Made by a program: the position numbers and the translations under genes
Shown: piece by piece, positions 58,354 through 64,000 of the stretch
How the letters are laid out: the number at the start of each line of letters is the position of its first letter
Numbering within the stretch: the first letter of the stretch is position 1
The notes under the pieces: model-generated
What the model was told of the DNA's origin: nothing
The model's input: only the letters and a program-made list of their open reading frames with translations
Databases searched by the model: none
DNA from: Tubulanus polymorphus
Lineage: Eukaryota > Nemertea > Palaeonemertea > Tubulaniformes > Tubulanidae
Direction: 5' to 3'
Assembly (NCBI RefSeq): GCF_964204645.1
Contig: NC_134031.1
Span: forward strand, 5,253,001 to 5,317,000
DNA: 64,000 nucleotides

Positions 58354-59256
58354 TCAGTTGCAACGTGTACGTCTGCGTCCACGGCCACACCATCCGATCA
58401 ACTCATCCCTGAACTTCCGTCCGGTGAAACAGTACAGCCAGAAATTGATTGCGTAATTCACGTACATTAACATGGCTGAAATAGCGTGGGCCAGAGGCGA
58501 AAACTGTTCATCACTTAGTTGCTGGCCCAGAGCAAACGGAAATGACGTAACGAAGAAAATAAAATTCGTTACGACAAGCATTAAGGTGATGCTGTTGGTG
58601 ACGGCTGATGTTTGGGTTTGTCTGCGAGATTCGGCTCGTTTTAGAAAGTAAATGATGACGGCGTTACAGGTGAGTAGTACCGCAAATGGCGCTGCACTGG
58701 CTATTACTAAGTCTATGTTCAGCCAATACTGGTTCCAGAAAACTGAATAGACCCCTACACGTCGGTGGCATAAGCCGTTTTGCGTGATACGTATTCCATA
58801 AAACATATGTGAGTTGATGGCAAATAATAGGAAAATGACCATTAGAGAAGCGTAGACCATTCGTTTTCGGGAACAGATTATCTTAGCGTGCATCGGAGCG
58901 ACGACCGATACACATCTTTCGATCGTGATCAAAACCAGCATCCAAGGCGAAGCTTGCGCGAAGAAATAACCAAGAAATTGAAACGCCACGCACAATATCG
59001 AGTTCTCGCCACGAAAATCGTATTCCCAACGATAATAGAAACCGGTCCATCGACCAACCAGATCGATGCATAAAGTTCCCGAGTCAGAAACTGATAAACA
59101 AATGAACAACCAAGCGTAGCTTTTATACCGAAGCCGTTTACCACTGAATGTTATGATTATCAACGTATTTCCAACTATACCGAATAAAAACACAAACGGC
59201 GCTCCGTAAAGTACGATCATCCTACCAATCTCATCAGCTGCAGTTAATTTGTACAT
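58354..59256 (-). CDS. Rhodopsin-class G protein-coupled receptor
   Basis: A single-exon open frame of 300 aa with seven membrane spans. Class A markers are N30 in TM1 (GIVGN), D58 in TM2 (LSVSD), the disulfide pair C89/C163, and ERC at 113-115 in place of the DRY motif at the end of TM3. FVTSFPF replaces CWxP in TM6, and NYAINFWLYCFTG in TM7 has NFWLY for NPxxY. The N-terminus is short (about 12 residues before TM1) and the tail is a basic stretch of about 20 residues. It looks like one of the expanded invertebrate peptide or chemosensory-type receptors (FMRFamide/ghrelin-receptor-like group); the ligand is unknown. The start codon fits the reading frame, but an upstream donor-like 'cacgtaagt' means a non-coding leader exon is possible. 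A broken copy lies immediately downstream and a TM7 relic at 46.9 kb. Confidence 0.88.
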   Translation of the reverse strand: MYKLTAADEIGRMIVLYGAPFVFLFGIVGNTLIIITFSGKRLRYKSYAWLFICLSVSDSGTLCIDLVGRWTGFYYRWEYDFRGENSILCVAFQFLGYFFAQASPWMLVLITIERCVSVVAPMHAKIICSRKRMVYASLMVIFLLFAINSHMFYGIRITQNGLCHRRVGVYSVFWNQYWLNIDLVIASAAPFAVLLTCNAVIIYFLKRAESRRQTQTSAVTNSITLMLVVTNFIFFVTSFPFALGQQLSDEQFSPLAHAISAMLMYVNYAINFWLYCFTGRKFRDELIGWCGRGRRRTRCN

Positions 59257-59484
59257 CCTTCTTTAAGCGGTTGATATTCGTACTTACGTGTCTGTTTAAT
59301 ACGACACGTTATTTACTTCCAAACGTCCTGCTCTTTCTGAAGTGACACTCGTCTGTCGATTTGCCGCAATTCCATTTAAACTTTCACTGAAATAATCACT
59401 TTAATGTCTTTCGATGATGATGCACATGTGATGGCTTAGTATTCCCACTCCTCCATTTGATGATTAATTTTCATTTCATTTCAT

Positions 59485-59560
59485 TTCATTAGGGTTTTCT
59501 GACTTTCGTCGAAAACCCTCTTGAAATTCTGTTGATTATTATTATTATTGTTATATATTT
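59485..59560 (+). repeat. 'agggttttc...gaaaaccct' hairpin repeat, with a cousin at 60228-60290
   Basis: 'agggttttctgactttcgtcgaaaaccct' forms a small hairpin, followed by 'attctgttgattatt'. The related copy at 60228-60290 reads 'gggtttctactgctttcgcagaaactct', then 'attctgctgatcat'. Probably the terminus of a dispersed element. Confidence 0.55.
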
Positions 59561-60464
59561 TCCGCCAATTTCGTCAAATAAAATTCATCTTCATTCAGAT
59601 TCGGCAACTGACAGCTTCGAAACGAAATGTATAAATTGATACTGTAATAACGGTCTCTCTGAACCAACAGATTGTCTGAATGTACTTTCCATCCTATTTG
59701 AAACTTAAAATCACTTATTAGGTTACTGTAAATAAAGAATTGAATTGAATTGTTAGACAACAAGCACCGAGAAGGGTCATTCTTAAGAATCCGCAGACCT
59801 GCCCTGAGAGGCCACATGGCTTCTTAGGGCAGGAACCTGCCCTGAGAGGCCATTGGCGCAATTAAGCAGTATAAATGGAAAACTCGACTATAATTCTGAT
59901 GAAACGGCGAACAATCTCGCCGATGTTAGACATGCACATTGTCGAGTCGTGAAATTAAATGGATTAAAATGAAATAAATTAAACGTATTGATATATCTAC
60001 ACTTAAAACTAAAGTAATATTTCAATTTAAATTCATTCATAATAAGAAATGTATTTTTAAAAAGTTATGTAGTTAACTGACGACGAAAAGTTATGGTGAT
60101 TATATAAATTTCAAAGCATTAATTTAATTATTCAAATATCCTATAGGCCTACATAAACAATTTGTGTCGTCCACTGATATTAGTGCGTTTCAATATGCTG
60201 TATATTCTAATTCAACAGTGAATTTTTCGGGGGTTTCTACTGCTTTCGCAGAAACTCTATTGTAATTCTGCTGATCATATTTTTCTTCTCCGGGGTAAGG
60301 GTTGGTTGATCATATGTCATATTATTTTTCGTTAGGTTAATTACCTGAGCGCAGGCCAACTTTAATCAGTTGTATACTTTATCTAATGACAAGGGCATAA
60401 TTATTGTTGCCACATGCAATAAGGCATACGCAATTGAATCTAATCTGATCAGCCCTGCAGGTGC

Positions 60465-60914
60465 AATAAAGAAGTTTCCAGTTTCTAGGCGCCATTTTGT
60501 GGCGGTCCCGCGAGGTCCCCATTGTTGCGATAATTTGCGCTCATTTTTAAAACATAAGTTTAGATTGAATATCATATAGTTCTGCAGTCCCTTGCTCGAC
60601 GAAATCAATTTACACACCATTTTAAAGGAAATGAAATGCAGATATTTGCTGGCGATTCTTGGAATTTTTGAACGCAACAATTGAGAACAGTGACGATGTG
60701 AAACCAAGGACCGCATATCTAAACCGTGCGTAAAAGAAATCGCAATATTTATTAATTTTAAAATATCTAAGTATCTCTTAAAGCTATATTTCCTATTTTC
60801 ACAGAGGTTAAAGAGGGTTATTTGCAGTTTAAAATTGAGCGCAAATTATCGCAACAATAGGGACCTCGAGGGACCGCCACAAAATGGCGCCTAGAAACTG
60901 GAAACTTCTTTATT
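60465..60914. mobile_element. 450-bp foldback element with long (about 80 bp) TIRs
   Basis: The left end 'aataaagaagtttccagttt' and the block 'ggcgccattttgtggcggtcc' are mirrored at the right as 'ggaccgccacaaaatggcgcc' and 'aaactggaaacttctttatt'. Pairing continues through 'attgttgcgataatttgcgctc'. Only about 290 bp separates the arms and it has no coding content. The element lies directly next to the 26-unit array. Confidence 0.85.
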
Positions 60915-60935
60915 ATATACGTAGTCTACTGTCGT

Positions 60936-62080
60936 CAACCTGCCCTGAGAGGCCAGTTTCATTCTGCAGAAATCAACCTGCCCTGAGAGGCCAGTTTAAC
61001 TGCTGCAGTTTGACTTCCGATATCAACCTGCCCTGAGAGGCCAGTTCAACTGCTGCAGTTTGACTTCTGGTATCAACCTGCCCTGAGAGGCCAGTTCAAC
61101 TGCTGCAGATTGACTTTCGATGTCAACCTGCCCTGAGAGGCCACTTTCATTCTGCAGAAATCAACCTGCCCTGAGAGGCCAGTTCAACTGCTGTTGTTTG
61201 ACTTCTGATATCAGCCTGCCCTGAGAGGCCAGTTCAACTGCTGTTGTTTGAGTTCTGATATCACCTGCCCTGAGAGGCCACTTTCATTTTGCAGATATCA
61301 ACCTGCCCTGAGAGGCCAGTTTCATTCTGCAGAAATCAACCTGCCCTGAGAGGCCAGTTTAACTGCTGCAGTTTGACTTCCGATATCAACCTGCCCTGAG
61401 AGGCCAGTTCAACTGCTGCAGTTTGACTTCTGGTATCAACCTGCCCTGAGAGGCCAGTTCAACTGCTGCAGATTGACTTTCGATGTCAACCTGCCCTGAG
61501 AGGCCACTTTCATTCTGCAGAAATCAACCTGCCCTGAGAGGCCAGTTCAACTGCTGTTGTTTGACTTCTGATATCAGCCTGCCCTGAGAGGCCAGTTCAA
61601 CTGCTGTTGTTTGAGTTCTGATATCACCTGCCCTGAGAGGCCACTTTCATTTTGCAGATATCAACCTGCCCTGAGAGGCCACTTTCATTCTGCAGAAATC
61701 AACCTGCCCTGAGAGGCCAGTTTCATTCTGCAGATATCACCTGCCCTGAGAGGCAAGTTTAACTGCTGCAGTTTGAGTTCTGCAGATCACCTGCCCTGAG
61801 AGGCCAGTTTAACTGCTGCTGTTTGAGTTCTGATATCACCTGCCCTGAGAGGCCAGTTTCATTCTGCAGATATCACCTGCCCTGAGAGGCAAGTTTAACT
61901 GCTGCAGTTTGAGTTCTGCAGATCACCTGCCCGGAGAGGCCAGTTCAACTGCTGCAGTTTGACTTCAGATATCAACCTGCCCTGAGAGGCCACTATCATT
62001 CTGCAGAAATCAACCTGCCCCGAGAGCTGCTGCAGTTTGACTTCCAATATCAACCTACCCTGAGAGGCCAGTTTCGTTTC
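60936..62080 (+). repeat. 26-unit core-and-spacer array (core CCTGCCCTGAGAGGCCA)
   Basis: Twenty-six head-to-tail units, each with the 17-bp core and a spacer of one of two kinds. The short spacer (unit 37-38 bp) is 'gtttcattctgcagaaat'-like. The long spacer (unit 49-50 bp) is 'gttcaactgctgcagtttga'-like, with 'cttctggtatcaa'-type ends. The core is unchanged in about 21 units, while spacers vary. Most spacers carry a CTGCAG. Units 1-8 (60936-61298) recur as units 9-16 (61299-61661). Later units are more degraded. Isolated cores sit at 59798-59814 and 59836-59852, and one inverted core at 62921-62937. No open frame is conserved. Confidence 0.92.
61299..61661 (+). repeat. Higher-order duplicate block (363 bp, units 9-16)
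   Basis: Eight consecutive units (38, 50, 50, 50, 38, 50, 50, 37 bp) repeat the preceding eight in the same order with no difference found by eye. This indicates a very recent block duplication within the array, or an assembly artefact. Confidence 0.85.
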
Positions 62081-63325
62081 GATAATACAGAGTTTTCCTA
62101 CATTTGCAATCTAGGCTAGGCCTCACGCATGTTACCAAAATGAGTTTAGAAAATGTGTCGAATGTTTTATATTGACGTAATGAGCAATTGCGGCATGCTC
62201 TCATCTCTTCGTCACCTCCCATTAATGTGTGAGCAAGCCGATAGCCAGTTTAATTACGATGCGATAAGGACTTTGTTATTTAACACAATTGCATTCATAT
62301 TTATTGATGCAAACAATGTATAGAAATACGTATGCAATATGTAACACAAGAAAGTGAAGTGCAAAGAAATTAGAAGAAACATAGCACGTTAATCGTAAAT
62401 TATAGATTACAAATAAAAATAGCGCCGCTTGGAATCATATAATTTAATCTTTACAAAAACTTGTATCATCGTTATCATTAATTACCTAACATAGCAGCAA
62501 AATTCTAATCCTGAGAATAATTTTCCTTCTTCATTAAGTTATAGATGAATTTTTTTATGATGTTTTGATAAGCAATGTTCCCACAGAGAAAAGTTTTTTT
62601 CATTTCTTTATTTCTATGAAAAATATTCAAATTTTTTAATTTGTTTCTGAAAAAAACCAATTCTAATTCTATTTTCTTATATATTTCAACATATTTTGAT
62701 TTTAGGTAACTTTTGTTTCCCTATCGTCTTGACTTTTTAGCTGTTTTAGCTTAATATGATAAAAAGCATTTGTATTTCTCAATTTATTTTTATAGAATAC
62801 AGCGTAGTCTTCTATTGTATGATCGAAAACTTTAGTTTGAATCTGAATATCCCGATCACCTTGCCACCATTTCAGCTCACTCTGTTGAATGGGTTTTAAT
62901 TTTCTATTGATTCAAACGACTGGCCTCTCAGGGCAGGTTCTGGAAAATCTGCAGAATGACTCATATGCAAGCACCGGCGAAATAACAGTTTGTGTCATTT
63001 AGTAAGTAAATAAAGGAGGGCTCCGAGAATTTCCAAATCACGGGGGACTATACTGGGGTTAGACCATTCAACCAAAAAGATGATTGCTCCGATAATATCC
63101 AAATCATCTCATTTTATTTTTCCATCGAACACCCGGTAATTAATTTTTCCTTTCGATCACATGCATCCAGAAAACCCGTTATCGCTGCTTTGCAGCTATA
63201 TATTTTATTGTAACCTTGTACAAAGTACAGTACACAAATATCGTTCATGTAATACATAATAATACGTTATATATATACCCAGTAGTTCATAAAACCACAC
63301 TCTTCTAGGATGCATTTTATATAAT
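62081..63325. other. AT-rich gene-free stretch
   Basis: No supported gene. The only notable item is an inverted copy of the array core at 62921-62937, followed by 'ttctggaaaatctgcagaatga', which resembles an inverted array unit. Confidence 0.5.
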
Positions 63326-63329
63326 TTAA

Positions 63330-64000
63330 CCACTTGGTTGTTTTTCCATCTTATCGTCACTGTTTGCGTTTTTCAGGATTTGGGACTTGGCGTATCTCAG
63401 TGTGCGGTCAGCGTAGCCTCGCTGTCGCAGGGAGGTGAACAGTGTCTTGGTGGCCGCGTGGAAGTCAGCGTCGTTATTACAGATTCTCCTGTATCGGAGA
63501 AGCATTTTATACATTTGACCCGATATGTCGATACATCATTCCATAGAAGCTTTGCCAAGAACTTAATCATTTTAATCTTGATGAATCGCAAGCTGGGTTC
63601 TACCTAATTCACCATAGACCATATAATTTGGGGTAGACCGGTTTAGATGTAGTAAATATTTACAAAAACGCAGGTGGTATTTCTCTAAAATAGCAGTTGA
63701 TTCGTAACCCCATATTTCACATGCATGATTGGTTCGACCATAGCATCAAAAAGTTCTAAACCTATGTTTGTATCAAAAGAGTACTGTTGGACCTTTTTCT
63801 AAAACAAAAAATAGAGCTTTATTTGCACTTTCCCCAATTTTCTTTCGACATTTTGCAAATGTACCAGTGTAATTAAATAATATTCCTAAGTAGACAAATT
63901 CGTCAACAACTTCTACTTCTTGTTGGTGTATAAAAAAATTGGTTTTAATCTTGATTTTCTTTTTTGGAATATTAGTATTTTAGTCTTTGCTGGGTTGATT
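63330..64000 (-). mobile_element. Decayed LINE-type reverse transcriptase fragment
   Basis: Minus-strand translation contains NxAKTKxLIF-like text, then VEVVDEFVYLGILFNYTGTFAK, KKIGESANKALFFVLEKG and YGELGRTQLAIH. These are typical of the region after the catalytic domain of non-LTR retrotransposon polymerases (a 'V..F.YLG..f' box, then 'R.ELGR.PL'). Several stops and frame changes show it is inactive. The 5' part continues beyond the window edge. The exact clade is not resolved. Confidence 0.65.

Noticed and set aside
60936-62080. CRISPR array
   Set aside because: Repeats and spacers alternate, but spacers belong to two recurring classes instead of being unique, no Cas genes are present, and the genome is eukaryotic.

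Overview
The window is nuclear DNA from an animal. It has spliced genes with GT-AG introns, a LIM-homeobox gene with introns of 1.3 to 8 kb, a Toll-like receptor, a rhodopsin-class GPCR, and many small foldback transposons (MITEs). The mix of compact housekeeping genes, small secreted peptide genes and marine-invertebrate-type repeats (AAT-linked 'tatatagcgc' elements, Penelope-like termini) suggests an invertebrate, probably a marine lophotrochozoan. That placement is inference; the species cannot be read from the sequence.

Layout. 1-4.9 kb: intergenic, with repeats. 4,876-10,860 (+): a complete 13-exon TBC1D13-type Rab GTPase-activating protein gene (395 aa), rebuilt exon by exon. 10.9-20 kb: a gene-free stretch with several hairpin MITEs and islands rich in homeodomain-type sites, lying upstream of 20,804-40,434 (+), a six-exon LIM-homeodomain gene of the Lhx6/Lhx8/Arrowhead class (297 aa). 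Its introns hold MITEs and candidate cis-regulatory islands. 41-44 kb: intergenic, with a roughly 190-bp (CTCCCT)n tract.

44-59 kb is a rapidly evolving cluster of secreted-peptide and receptor genes. It holds a 56-aa precursor of a peptide with a two-cysteine loop (44,221-45,138, +). It also holds two head-to-head paralogous genes for small six-cysteine secreted peptides (47,450-47,766, -, and 50,730-51,164, +). A complete two-exon Toll-like receptor of 852 aa follows (52,448-55,295, +), then a partial copy of its first exon (56,670-56,940). A broken GPCR copy comes next, interrupted by a MITE with a clear TAA target duplication (57,450-58,106), and then an intact single-exon GPCR (58,354-59,256, -). 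A TM7-only fragment of the same GPCR family lies at 46.9 kb. TLR and GPCR pieces therefore appear to have been duplicated and broken together.

59.5-62.1 kb: a 450-bp foldback element next to a 26-unit array in which a near-constant 17-bp core (CCTGCCCTGAGAGGCCA) alternates with two classes of spacer. Inside it a 363-bp, eight-unit block is repeated without visible change. The right edge (63.3-64 kb, -) is a decayed LINE-type reverse transcriptase fragment that runs off the window.

The two main genes are conserved and probably unrelated: Rab/Arf-dependent membrane traffic (TBC1D13) and neural cell-type specification (Lhx6/8). The 44-59 kb cluster looks like innate-immunity and signalling genes under turnover. 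The least explained structures are the core-and-spacer array and the paired six-cysteine peptide genes.
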